From assembly GCA_030637065.1 (NCBI GenBank), contig DAOVVQ010000069.1:1-14648 (forward strand): DNA of 14,648 nt. Reading direction: 5' to 3'. The notes under the pieces were generated by a model. The model was not told where the DNA came from. It saw nothing but the letters and a program-made list of their open reading frames with translations, and did not search any database. The position numbers and the translations under genes are program-made. Below are positions 5,512 to 13,095 of this stretch, piece after piece (the first letter of the stretch is position 1; each line of letters begins with the position of its first letter). The stretch is from Planctomycetota bacterium. Its GTDB lineage: Bacteria > Planctomycetota > Phycisphaerae > Sedimentisphaerales > Anaerohalosphaeraceae.

Positions 5512-8328
5512 ATGAGTCCTACGTTCCGAAGAAGCACCCGTGGCATAGCAATTATTTTGCTATTAATTTCGTGTAATGCCCTGGCCGGCTTGACAGATGG
5601 CCTTGTTGGTTACTGGAGTTTTGATGAGAATTCAGGAGGCACGGCTCAGGATTACTCTGGTTACAATAACCACGGCACAATTCACAATCCACTCTGGACA
5701 ACAGGCAAATCAGGGAGTGCTCTGTATTTTAATGGACTGAATACCTATGTTGAAGTTGCAGATTCTCCAAGCCTTGACATAACCGGGACAATAACATTGT
5801 CAGCATGGGTCAAGGCTGAAACATATCAGTATTTCAGAGTGGGCTTAGTTACCAAGGGAGGGAGATACCATCCGCGTCATGGATACGATTTATATCTTCA
5901 TGAGAATGGAAATGACATGAAGGCAGGTTTGTCTCTGAGATATAGTGATTTAAGCAGTTCATTAAATGAAAGGTGGAATGCTGTTTCTTCTAACACCGCA
6001 ATAAATGATGCTCAATGGCATCAGATTACGGCTACTTACGATGGCTCAATAATGAAAATGTATGTTGACGGAAACCTTGAAAATGAGTTGGTAAACAGTG
6101 ATGGGTTTGACGAAAATGATGCGAGTTTGATGATCGGCTTGTTCCAATATGGGTATAATGATGCTCATGGCAACAAGCCAAATATTCCAAAGGGGATAAT
6201 TGACGATGTCCGAATTTACAACCGTGCTTTAAGTTCATCTGAGATTCAGCAACTGGCTGGCGGTGGAGGCGGTGGAGGTATCAGCACAATTTTTGAGGAA
6301 AATTTCGAGAGTTATTCACTGAACACATGGCCATCGTCAAACTGGACGGGCTTCGGAGGCAACGACTCCGATCACTCCGCCAATAAAATAACAACAGACC
6401 CTACAGACCCGTCAAACCAGGTCTTTCGTTTATATGGCAGAGTAGGCAGTTTCTGGGGTGCTGGAGCAAATAGACCTTTCGCAGTGCCTGACGATTTCAC
6501 TGTCAGCTTAAAAGTCTACAATGGAGGAGAAAACGTTCCTTCTTACGGTCATCAGGCCCGTGCCTGTTTATCAACAAGATCCAATATCCATTGGACAACC
6601 CCGGGGCGCGGATATTTTCATTTCAATAAAAACGGCTATCTGTATGCTTGCGAAGGATCGATACTTCAGTCCTACTCTACCAATCGCTGGTACGATATGA
6701 CCGTCGCATTCTCTCGATCCCAAACTGACTTAACTTTACACTACTGGGTCGATGGAGTAGACCGAGGCTCATTCTCTACTCCGGTAATCCCAGAGAGAGA
6801 TAACATTCAAAGCCGCCTTGAACTAACTTGCAATGTGGGCTCAGCCTATTTTGATGACATAAAAGTTTACACAGGAAGCGGTAGTGATCCCGATATCGAA
6901 CGGTTTAATATATGTTCAGCTGAAAATGAATGTTTGATGAATATTGCATCAGCTCTACCTTATGTTGGTCAGATTGCAGGACTCGTTAACCTTGCTTGTG
7001 ATATTAAGGACGTTGAAGATGAAGAGGCAAAAAACAAGATGGGCATCTTTCTTGTTCTCAAAATATTAGATGAAGTAGAAGAGTTTGCACCAATTCAAAT
7101 CATCGATTATATAAAGGTCGTCCTAAGTTGCCTTAATGATAAACTGTGGTGGGCCAAAGATTCTTGTTTGGCTGGAGTGGAACTGAATGAAAAATGTTTA
7201 TGGAAAGGTTTGGAATTTGTTACAGGAGGCTTGCCTGGCGAAATAACTGACAGAATAATAGGAGTTTTCACAGGCAGCCCTGTTGATATTAGAATAATTG
7301 ACTCCCAAGGCAATGTTATGGAGCCAAACCCTCAAGGTTACACCGACAATGGTCTTGACTCACCAGGCTGGATATTTATGGGGCCAGATCATAAAGAATT
7401 GGCTTTAGTTTTCGATGCTAACGATGTATATTTGATAGAAATTGTAGGTTTGCCAGAAGCTGGCTCAGGCTCTTCGTTTGACCTTCAGCTTTTCCATCAA
7501 CTTCCTGATGGTTCTCAAACTGTTTACACCTATCTTAATGTCCCAACTTCTGAAACAGGCATCGCAACTGCTGTAATTGGCGACGAGATAGACCCTATCC
7601 TCGAAGTTGATATTGACGGAGACGGTGTAGTTGATCTGAACATATCGCAGGACCCACCAACTGCAAATGCAGGCGGCCCTTATGTCATTCAAGCAACTAA
7701 CTGGAGCGGTGCCTCTGTTGAGTTGGATGGTACAGATTCGATTGATGCTGACGGAAACCCTCTAGCATATCAATGGGATCTGGATTTGGCATTCGATTCG
7801 GATGGCGACGGTGACCCGAATTACGATATCGATAGTACTGAGCCAATCGTAAACAGCGATTTCCCAATCGGACAAACTGAAATATCGTTTGTCGTCAATA
7901 ACGAATACGGCCTTATCAGCGAGCCTGACATTACAACAGTTACAGTCAGCTTTGTTGAAGTTAACATTGACATTAAACCAGACAGCTTAACCAACAGCAT
8001 CAATCTGGGTTCCAATGGTGTGATCCCCGTAGCTTTCCTGACTGATTCAGATTTTGATGCCTCAACAATCGATCCAGCCACAATAACACTGCGTGGACAG
8101 GATTTCTCCGATGGTATTGTCAAGCTGAGAGGCAAAAAAGATGCACCAAAACCAATGGCAAATCTTGAAGACGTAGATGGTGATGGAGACTTAGATTTAA
8201 TGGTACATCTTGAAACAGAAAACCTTTCCGGTCTAGGATTGAATGCAGTCTGTGAATTAGGAGCATTGACATATGATGGATATGTCGTCTCAGGAAGCGA
8301 CACCATCCACGTGGTTCCAAAGGAATAG
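5512..8328 (+). CDS. Large exported LamG / PKD-like multidomain protein
   Basis: A 938-residue secreted or surface protein. The N-terminus has RR, a hydrophobic core (11-20) and then either signal peptidase I site ALA-G (23-26) or a lipobox LISC (18-21), so it may be a lipoprotein. A LamG/concanavalin-like domain covers about 28-248 (GLVGYWSFDE, WHQITATYDG, IDDVRIYNRALSSSEI). A poly-Gly linker (250-256) leads to a second jelly-roll-like domain (259-455, ending YFDDIKVYTG). Residues 465-570 form a Cys-containing, helix-rich part I cannot assign. A PKD-like domain follows (714-815, ANAGGPYVI start), then a C-terminal domain (817-938) of the IDIKPxSxxNSINLGSNGVIPVAFLT type, common in environmental bacteria. 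DxDGDG loops at 700-706, 762-768 and 887-895 suggest calcium sites. AAGGAG before the ATG at 5512 fixes the start. It probably binds carbohydrate or another surface; no catalytic residues were seen. Its codons are clearly AT-richer than those of the neighbours. Confidence 0.8.
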   Translation: MSPTFRRSTRGIAIILLLISCNALAGLTDGLVGYWSFDENSGGTAQDYSGYNNHGTIHNPLWTTGKSGSALYFNGLNTYVEVADSPSLDITGTITLSAWVKAETYQYFRVGLVTKGGRYHPRHGYDLYLHENGNDMKAGLSLRYSDLSSSLNERWNAVSSNTAINDAQWHQITATYDGSIMKMYVDGNLENELVNSDGFDENDASLMIGLFQYGYNDAHGNKPNIPKGIIDDVRIYNRALSSSEIQQLAGGGGGGGISTIFEENFESYSLNTWPSSNWTGFGGNDSDHSANKITTDPTDPSNQVFRLYGRVGSFWGAGANRPFAVPDDFTVSLKVYNGGENVPSYGHQARACLSTRSNIHWTTPGRGYFHFNKNGYLYACEGSILQSYSTNRWYDMTVAFSRSQTDLTLHYWVDGVDRGSFSTPVIPERDNIQSRLELTCNVGSAYFDDIKVYTGSGSDPDIERFNICSAENECLMNIASALPYVGQIAGLVNLACDIKDVEDEEAKNKMGIFLVLKILDEVEEFAPIQIIDYIKVVLSCLNDKLWWAKDSCLAGVELNEKCLWKGLEFVTGGLPGEITDRIIGVFTGSPVDIRIIDSQGNVMEPNPQGYTDNGLDSPGWIFMGPDHKELALVFDANDVYLIEIVGLPEAGSGSSFDLQLFHQLPDGSQTVYTYLNVPTSETGIATAVIGDEIDPILEVDIDGDGVVDLNISQDPPTANAGGPYVIQATNWSGASVELDGTDSIDADGNPLAYQWDLDLAFDSDGDGDPNYDIDSTEPIVNSDFPIGQTEISFVVNNEYGLISEPDITTVTVSFVEVNIDIKPDSLTNSINLGSNGVIPVAFLTDSDFDASTIDPATITLRGQDFSDGIVKLRGKKDAPKPMANLEDVDGDGDLDLMVHLETENLSGLGLNAVCELGALTYDGYVVSGSDTIHVVPKE

Positions 8329-8354
8329 AACATCAATAATGAAGATAATACCCC

Positions 8355-8389
8355 AAGGGCCGTGGGCGACAAACTCACGGCCCTTTTTT
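8355..8389 (+). terminator. Intrinsic terminator of the LamG gene
   Basis: AAGGGCCGTG (8355-8364) pairs perfectly with CACGGCCCTT (8376-8385). The 3' arm runs directly into a run of six T (8384-8389). It lies 27 bases after the stop codon and closes this single-gene unit. Confidence 0.9.
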
Positions 8390-8644
8390 CCTACCATATA
8401 GAGTATTAGCCAAATGCAAGGGTAGGAATCCGCCGTTGTCAGTGTAATCAGCGAGATCAGTGATTAAAAAAAATCCCGTTTAACCTGTCCCGCCGTAGCT
8501 TTACGCGAAGGAGGATCCCATAAATCCCGTCAAAGAACCCGCACAATATAAAATATGCAATATCAAAACTAAAATTTTCCCCGGCTGATATTAAGTGTAG
8601 TCCATATTATACCAATCCGCATAAAAAAATGCGTGTCAGTCCGT
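8390..8644. other. Non-coding spacer, no gene seen
   Basis: I see no supportable gene. The stretch has simple-sequence-like text around 8436-8470 (AATCAGCGAGATCAGTGATT followed by an A-run), a GC-rich patch at 8487-8520 that looks like other intergenic repeats, and a small hairpin CGCAT-AAAAAA-ATGCG at 8618-8633. Short frames across 8607-8979 on both strands have no start signal or family resemblance. Confidence 0.5.
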
Positions 8645-8757
8645 CAGCAAGGGTGGCAGCGAGTTTGCGTAGCAAACCGATGGGCGTATGCACGTCTGGC
8701 ACCCACCATCGGTTTGGCTTTGCCAAATCCCGATGTGCATCGGGACCACCCTTGCTG
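8645..8757. repeat. 113-base multibranched inverted-repeat element
   Basis: The ends form a perfect 12-bp inverted repeat: CAGCAAGGGTGG (8645-8656) with CCACCCTTGCTG (8746-8757). Inside are perfect stems GTTTGC/GCAAAC (8663-8677), CCGATGG/CCATCGG (8677-8683 with 8706-8712), TTTGGC/GCCAAA (8713-8727) and TCCCGATG/CATCGGGA (8728-8745). The whole can fold as a closing stem with four arms. It lies in non-coding DNA just downstream of the gene ending at 8828. It resembles a small non-autonomous mobile or REP/MITE-type element, or a structured RNA; no second copy is in the window. Confidence 0.7.
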
Positions 8758-8827
8758 CGATCTGAAACACACTGCTGGCGCAAGCATGTCACATGCGCAA
8801 TATTTAAATGGAACTGGTATTCGGCGG

Positions 8828-9739
8828 TTACTGTGCGGCTTCGGGGTCGATTTGAATGTTGCCGACCAGTTTGCACTCGGTATCTTTGAATAGCTCTGCC
8901 AGACGCTCAGCCTGGCGGGCGTTATTCGTGAAGATGAAGCCGTATTTCGCCACTGAGGCGATCTGCCTGCGGTCGACATGGCCGTCGAGATACGGAGCGT
9001 TGATCAGCACGTAGTCGAATTTCGCCACAGCCGCCTCCGTCAGCGGCCTTATATTCAGATGCCTGATCAGCTTGAAATTATGTGCCGGCCAGACCATCAG
9101 ATTCTCGAAGGCGGTCTTGCGGAGCCTCGGCGTAAAGTCCTTGCGATTGGGCTCTTCGGCGATATCAAAGGCCATCGCGATCGCGTCCCGCTTGAGGTCG
9201 AGATCCACGAGCACGCATCTCTGGCCCTCGCGTGCCAGCTCGATGGCGGTATTGACAACAACGGTGATGGGAAGGCAGTCAAGGCCGGCTGCGGCGAACA
9301 GGACGGTTCGTTCCTTGCCGCCGATTCGGAGTATCCGCTCGGAGATCAAACGATAATCCGTCTCACTCATCCGGGTGGCAGTGCCAGCGGCAATCTTACC
9401 GGCCTTCTTCGAGGCCTTCCTGTCAGGCTCGTCGATTGCTTCTTCGTCTTCGCCCCTATTGCTGCCCTTGCCTTTGGCGGCTGATTTCGCTCGGCGTTTG
9501 GCCTCTTTGGCCCGGCGTTTTTCGGCCCGCTTTGCTTCGCGCTGCGATTGCTTGTCTGTCTCGGGCTCGAAGTCTTCTTCGGCTTTGTCTTCGTCCGATT
9601 TCGAGAATAGCAGGTAGCCGATCAGCAGCACGAGGATCAGGGCGATTGTGCCAACCATCGCGATGATAACCATGTTGCGGTTTCGCTGGGCAAGCTCCAG
9701 TATCCCGTCCAATGATATTGCAAGCAACATGTCAAGCAT
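8828..9739 (-). CDS. Membrane-anchored MinD/BY-kinase-like protein with degenerate P-loop
   Basis: 303 residues from the ATG at 9739. An in-frame TTG at 9745 would overlap the upstream stop; neither start has a clear ribosome site. One membrane helix (about 23-45) is followed by a highly charged Lys/Arg/Glu/Ala segment (47-118, with runs such as KRAEKRRAKEAKRRAK), then a domain of about 175 residues with the pattern of MinD/CpsD-type P-loop ATPases. TVLFAAAGLDCLPIT (145-159) sits at the Walker A position, CVLVDLDLKRD (175-185) matches Walker A', and FDYVLINAP (241-249) matches Walker B. The Gly-Lys-Ser/Thr of a real P-loop is missing, so ATP hydrolysis or kinase activity is doubtful. No C-terminal Tyr cluster is present. 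It directly follows the Ala/Lys/Glu-rich gene (two-base gap or four-base overlap), so the two are probably co-translated. The function is unknown; a scaffold or partner role is a guess. Confidence 0.75.
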   Translation of the reverse strand: MLDMLLAISLDGILELAQRNRNMVIIAMVGTIALILVLLIGYLLFSKSDEDKAEEDFEPETDKQSQREAKRAEKRRAKEAKRRAKSAAKGKGSNRGEDEEAIDEPDRKASKKAGKIAAGTATRMSETDYRLISERILRIGGKERTVLFAAAGLDCLPITVVVNTAIELAREGQRCVLVDLDLKRDAIAMAFDIAEEPNRKDFTPRLRKTAFENLMVWPAHNFKLIRHLNIRPLTEAAVAKFDYVLINAPYLDGHVDRRQIASVAKYGFIFTNNARQAERLAELFKDTECKLVGNIQIDPEAAQ

Positions 9740-9741
9740 GA

Positions 9742-11634
9742 TCAATTACCGACGTAGCTTTGCCACACAGGCTCGGCCCGGCTGGTATCCCCACAAAAGT
9801 GTGCTATGTTTTCGGCTACTATGTCCGCAATGATCTCTCTTTGTACGTCGCTGACGTTGTGGTCGTCGAATAATGCCAGGGATGGTGAAACCGTGATGTC
9901 GGCGTTGCGGGGCCGCGGTTTTTCGGCGCTGGCGGCGTGATTGTTCTTTACTTCGGTGATTATCCGCCCGACGGTTCCCGTCACAGCCGGTGCTGGGCTG
10001 GGCGCTGCGATCGTCGGTGACGGGCGCCTGCGGCGATTGGACGCGACTTTACGCTGCTCGGCAAGGATCTGATCGGCAAGGTTAAACCTCGGGATGCCCT
10101 CGGTTAGCTGCGATTCCAATTCCAGATCCAGGTCCGCGTCCAATGACGACTCAACGACGGCTGGCGGCGATGACGATTCCATTAGCCGTAATTCCAATTC
10201 CAAATCCAAGGCCTTCGCTTTAGCCTCTGCCTCTGCTTCGGCCTTGGCTTCAGCTTCTGCCTTAGCTTTGGCCTTCGCTTCGGCCTCGGCTTTCGCTTTC
10301 GCCTCTGCCTCCGCCTTCGCTTCGGCTTCCGCTTTTGCTTTTGCTTTCGCTTCCGCTTCTGCCTCGGCTTTCGCCTCTGCTTTCGCTTTGGCTTCAGCTT
10401 CCGCTTTCGCCTTTGCTTCCGCCTCAACTTTCGCTTTTGCTTCGGCTTCGGCTTCCGCTTTGGCCTTCGCTTCGGCCTCTGCTTTTTCCTTTGCTTTGGC
10501 TTTCGCCTCGGCTTCTGCTTTGGCCTTAGCTTCTGCCTCAGCTTTGGCTTTCGCTTCGGCCTCGGCTTTTGCTTTGGCTTCCGCTTCCGCCGTTGCTTTC
10601 GCCTCTGCCTCCGCCTTCGCCTTAGCTTCTGCCTCTGCCTTGGCTTTTGCTTCGGCCTCTGCTTTGGCTTTCGCTTCGGCTTCCGCCTTTGCTTTGGCTT
10701 TCGCCTTAGCTTCTGCCTCTGCCTTGGCTTTCGCTTCAGCTTCCGCTTTGGCCTTTGCTTCGGCTTTCGCTTTGGCCTCAGCTTCCGCCTCCGCTTTCGC
10801 TTCGGCCTCGGCTTTTGCTTTTGCTTTGGCTTCCGCCTTTGCTTTCGCCTCTGCCTCCGCCTTTGCTTTTGCTTCGGCCTCAGCTTTCGCTTTCGCTTTG
10901 GCCTTTGCTTCCGCCTCTGCCTTAGCTTTTGCTTCAGCTTCGGTTTTGGCCTTTGCCTTTGCTTCGGCTTGTGCCTTTGCTCTTGCTATGTCCTCTGTTT
11001 TCTGCACGAGTTTGGCTGGTATTGGCATTGCCACCTGGACGGGTATTATTTTCCTTGGGGCGGCAGCAGGGGTTGGGGCGACTTTATCAAGTTTCAGTGG
11101 AGTTGGCTTTGTTGTCGTCGTTTTTATGACGATGTCGTCGGGGCCGATCTGCTGAGGGACTGGCGTTGTATTTTTGTCCTGAGTCGTCGCTACAGGTGCA
11201 GGCGGCTTAGGGGGATTGGCTATTTTGACAGGTTCGATCTTGACGGGCGGCTTGCCGCTGGCGTCTATCTTGACAGGTTCGATTTTGACAGGTGGCTTTG
11301 GGGTATTATCTATCTTGACAGGTTCGATCTTCACAGGTGGCTTGGGAGTATTGTCTATCTTGACAGGCTCGATCTTGATGGGCGGGTTGCTGCTGGCGTC
11401 TATCTTGACAGGCCCTATCTTGACGGGTGGTTTGGCGTCGATTCGCAGCGGCTCGACCTTTGCGGGTGCTTTCGGGGCAGGCTGAATCGGTTCGATCTCG
11501 CGTTTGGCCTTTGCGACCTGCTCGCTCTTGTCGGCATCGGGCGCTGCGCTCGGCTTGCGTGCGCGAAGGATGTCCGCCTTACATTGCAGGATATCCATAT
11601 CAATCTGTTCTTGTGGTTTCTTTTCGTCCTTCAC
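9742..11634 (-). CDS. Low-complexity Lys/Ala/Glu repeat protein of unknown function
   Basis: 630 residues from a GTG at 11632-11634 with AGGAGG four bases upstream. I do not recognise a family. Residues 1-58 are charged and proline-containing. Residues 59-145 hold a 15-residue tandem repeat (VKIEPVKIDNTPKPP type). Residues 146-218 are Pro/Thr-rich. Residues 219-475 are almost only Ala alternating with Lys or Glu, mainly the octad AEAEAKAK. Then come acidic LDLELE stretches, an Arg-rich SNRRRRPSP motif (about 532-540) and a more ordinary C-terminus (about 580-630, DVQREIIADIVAENIAHF) that may be a small folded domain. There is no signal peptide or membrane helix, so it is probably cytoplasmic. 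The Ala/Lys/Glu block resembles the central helix of TolA in composition, but the TolA membrane anchor and domain III are absent. It has its own promoter and is coupled to the membrane ATPase-like gene downstream, which also has a Lys/Arg/Glu/Ala segment; the two proteins may interact. Confidence 0.8.
   Translation of the reverse strand: MKDEKKPQEQIDMDILQCKADILRARKPSAAPDADKSEQVAKAKREIEPIQPAPKAPAKVEPLRIDAKPPVKIGPVKIDASSNPPIKIEPVKIDNTPKPPVKIEPVKIDNTPKPPVKIEPVKIDASGKPPVKIEPVKIANPPKPPAPVATTQDKNTTPVPQQIGPDDIVIKTTTTKPTPLKLDKVAPTPAAAPRKIIPVQVAMPIPAKLVQKTEDIARAKAQAEAKAKAKTEAEAKAKAEAEAKAKAKAKAEAEAKAKAEAEAKAKAEAKAKAKAEAEAKAEAEAEAKAKAEAKAKAEAEAKAKAEAEAKAKAKAKAEAEAKAKAEAEAKAKAEAEAKAKAEAEAKATAEAEAKAKAEAEAKAKAEAEAKAKAEAEAKAKAKEKAEAEAKAKAEAEAEAKAKVEAEAKAKAEAEAKAKAEAKAEAEAEAKAKAKAEAEAKAEAEAKAKAEAEAKAKAKAEAEAKAEAEAEAKAKALDLELELRLMESSSPPAVVESSLDADLDLELESQLTEGIPRFNLADQILAEQRKVASNRRRRPSPTIAAPSPAPAVTGTVGRIITEVKNNHAASAEKPRPRNADITVSPSLALFDDHNVSDVQREIIADIVAENIAHFCGDTSRAEPVWQSYVGN
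10210..10980 (-). repeat. Ala-Lys-Glu alternating block in the coding sequence
   Basis: About 257 codons in which nearly every second residue is Ala and the rest are Lys or Glu, mostly in the order AEAEAKAK. Synonymous codons are well mixed (all kinds of GCN, both AAR and GAR), so the protein pattern is more regular than the DNA. On the plus strand this produces a long open frame of Ala/Ser/Phe that is only a shadow. Confidence 0.92.
11200..11424 (-). repeat. 45-base tandem repeat, five units
   Basis: Five consecutive 15-codon units (residues 71-145) follow the consensus VKIEPVKIDNTPKPP, preceded by a 12-residue partial unit. The units are close at DNA level too; on the plus strand four of five begin CTATCTTGACAGG followed by a variable TTCG, CTCG or similar. 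Confidence 0.9.
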
Positions 11635-11654
11635 AAAGCCTCCTACCCTGTTAA

Positions 11655-11683
11655 AGTATAGCGGAAATGGTCGAATTTTTCAA
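11655..11683 (-). promoter_or_regulatory. Sigma70-type promoter of the repeat-protein gene
   Basis: On the minus strand TTGAAA (11678-11683, five of six) is followed by 17 bases and TATACT (11655-11660, five of six). The start would be near 11648, leaving a very short leader that holds AGGAGG (11639-11644) and the GTG start. Confidence 0.7.
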
Positions 11684-11693
11684 GCAAAAAACC

Positions 11694-11702
11694 ATTATAG
11701 CA
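11694..11702 (-). promoter_or_regulatory. Second possible promoter: extended -10 element
   Basis: TGC-TATAAT on the minus strand is a perfect -10 with the TG extension; no good -35 is seen at 16-18 bases. It would start transcription about 40 bases upstream of the first promoter. Confidence 0.4.
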
Positions 11703-11760
11703 CAAATTACCCCATTCGGCACGGATCGGTGCCATCATGCCGCAAAGCCTTTTTCAGCGG

Positions 11761-12993
11761 TTAATCCTGCTCTTGACTGGAAGGTCCGATAGAAAACCGC
11801 GTAAAATCGCCCGGCTTGAACTCGGCGATCAAATCGTTGATCTGCCCAGATGTAACGGCCTTGACAGCGGCGACATCTTCGGCGACGCTGCGATATTTCT
11901 GGAGGTAGACCCAGTTAAAGCCAAGGTTAACCAGCCGTCCCATGGGCTGCTCGCTCTTGATCGTCAGGGCGCTGAGGACCTTGTTTTTGGCCTTTTGCAG
12001 TTCGCTATCCGTTACGCCGTCTTTCGCGAGACCGGCAAAAATGCCGTTTATGATGTCCATTACCTTCGTAGCGTTTTCCGGGCTGCAGCGGATATAGCTG
12101 TAGAGAACGCCGACGCCGTCCATCGATTCGAATTGCATCGCAGCCGTCTCGGCGATGGCGGTATCGACCAGCGCCCAGAAGAACCGCGAGCCGGTATAGT
12201 CGCCGATTATCATCGAGAGCAGGGACGCGGCGAACCTGCGGTCATCCTGGGCCGAGACCGAGGCGCTGGCCAGGCATATATGCTCGCGGACGAGATTGGC
12301 CTTTTGCTCCTGCCGCTTTTGGCAGCTTCCGGGGTGAAAGACAAGATCCCTGTCCGCCTTCGCAGCGGTCCATGGGCCACAGCCGGTCTCGATCAACGAG
12401 CATATCTCGTCGAAGTCGAAATTGCCGCAGCAGGCTGCCACGATATTGTTCGGTGCATAGCGATTACCGAAATATTCTCGCATCTGCGATGCCGTCATGG
12501 CGGTGATGCTCTCGTTTGTGCCGAGGACGCTGTTGGCACACGGGTGGTCGTTAAAGTGGATCGCCCTGCACTGGTCCATCACGTCGAACTGCGGCAGATC
12601 CTTGTACATCGCGATCTCTTCTTTTATGACATTTTTTTCAATGTCGAAATCCTCGTCCCGCAGCGAAGGCCTTAAGAGATCGGTCCACAGCGTGGTGACC
12701 TCGCCGAGATATTCCGGGAGCACGGCGGCATAGTAAACGGTGTTCTCCTCGCTCGTAAAGGCGTTGAATTTCGCGCCCGTCCGGTCGAATGCCTCGTTGA
12801 CCTGCAAGGGCGAACGGGTTTCGGTGCCCTTAAAGAGCATGTGTTCGAGGAAGTGCGATACGCCGCTGACCTCGGGCGTTTCATCGCGGCTGCCCGTTCT
12901 TACAAAGAAGCCCACCGCCGCGGACATTGCGGATTTGTTCACTTCGCCGACGATCTTGAGCCCATTGGGCAATGTTTTGTGTTTGAATTCCAT
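11761..12993 (-). CDS. M16 family zinc metallopeptidase, catalytic subunit type
   Basis: 410 residues from the ATG at 12993. The inverted zinc motif is intact in HFLEHMLFKGT (H47, E50, H51), with the distal ligand in NVIKEEI (E125/E126), about 75 residues later as in the family. The rest follows M16B architecture with two homologous halves. The C-terminal half has SRFF where the substrate-binding Arg is expected, but no clear matching Tyr. It cleaves peptides or proteins, possibly as a heterodimer with the product of the gene just upstream (102-base gap). No signal peptide is visible, so it is probably cytoplasmic unless exported by other means. No clear ribosome site precedes the ATG. The gap holds a hairpin CCCTG-AAAAA-CAGGG (13026-13040). 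It is last in the smc-M16-M16 run. Confidence 0.88.
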   Translation of the reverse strand: MEFKHKTLPNGLKIVGEVNKSAMSAAVGFFVRTGSRDETPEVSGVSHFLEHMLFKGTETRSPLQVNEAFDRTGAKFNAFTSEENTVYYAAVLPEYLGEVTTLWTDLLRPSLRDEDFDIEKNVIKEEIAMYKDLPQFDVMDQCRAIHFNDHPCANSVLGTNESITAMTASQMREYFGNRYAPNNIVAACCGNFDFDEICSLIETGCGPWTAAKADRDLVFHPGSCQKRQEQKANLVREHICLASASVSAQDDRRFAASLLSMIIGDYTGSRFFWALVDTAIAETAAMQFESMDGVGVLYSYIRCSPENATKVMDIINGIFAGLAKDGVTDSELQKAKNKVLSALTIKSEQPMGRLVNLGFNWVYLQKYRSVAEDVAAVKAVTSGQINDLIAEFKPGDFTRFSIGPSSQEQD

Positions 12994-13095
12994 CTTTAGT
13001 CTGCATTCCCGGATTTAACTGGTTTCCCTGAAAAACAGGGTATATCTACTACCAAATTTATTTTTGTTTCAAAAACAACGACCATAGCAAGCGTA

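Noticed and set aside
8645..8757. tRNA or CRISPR array
   Set aside because: The multi-arm fold lacks tRNA-conserved bases and acceptor end; no regularly spaced direct repeats with unique spacers exist anywhere in the window.
8607..8979. Short frames on both strands around the multibranched element
   Set aside because: They come from inverted-repeat DNA without start signals, or overlap the ATPase-like gene.
10094..11155. 353-codon plus-strand frame rich in Ala, Ser and Phe
   Set aside because: It is the mirror of the Ala/Lys/Glu block on the minus strand; the low-complexity DNA has no stops in this frame. It has no ribosome site or family resemblance.
11737..12675. 312-codon plus-strand frame opposite the active M16 gene
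   Set aside because: Shadow frame; the minus strand carries the HxxEH motif and family pattern.
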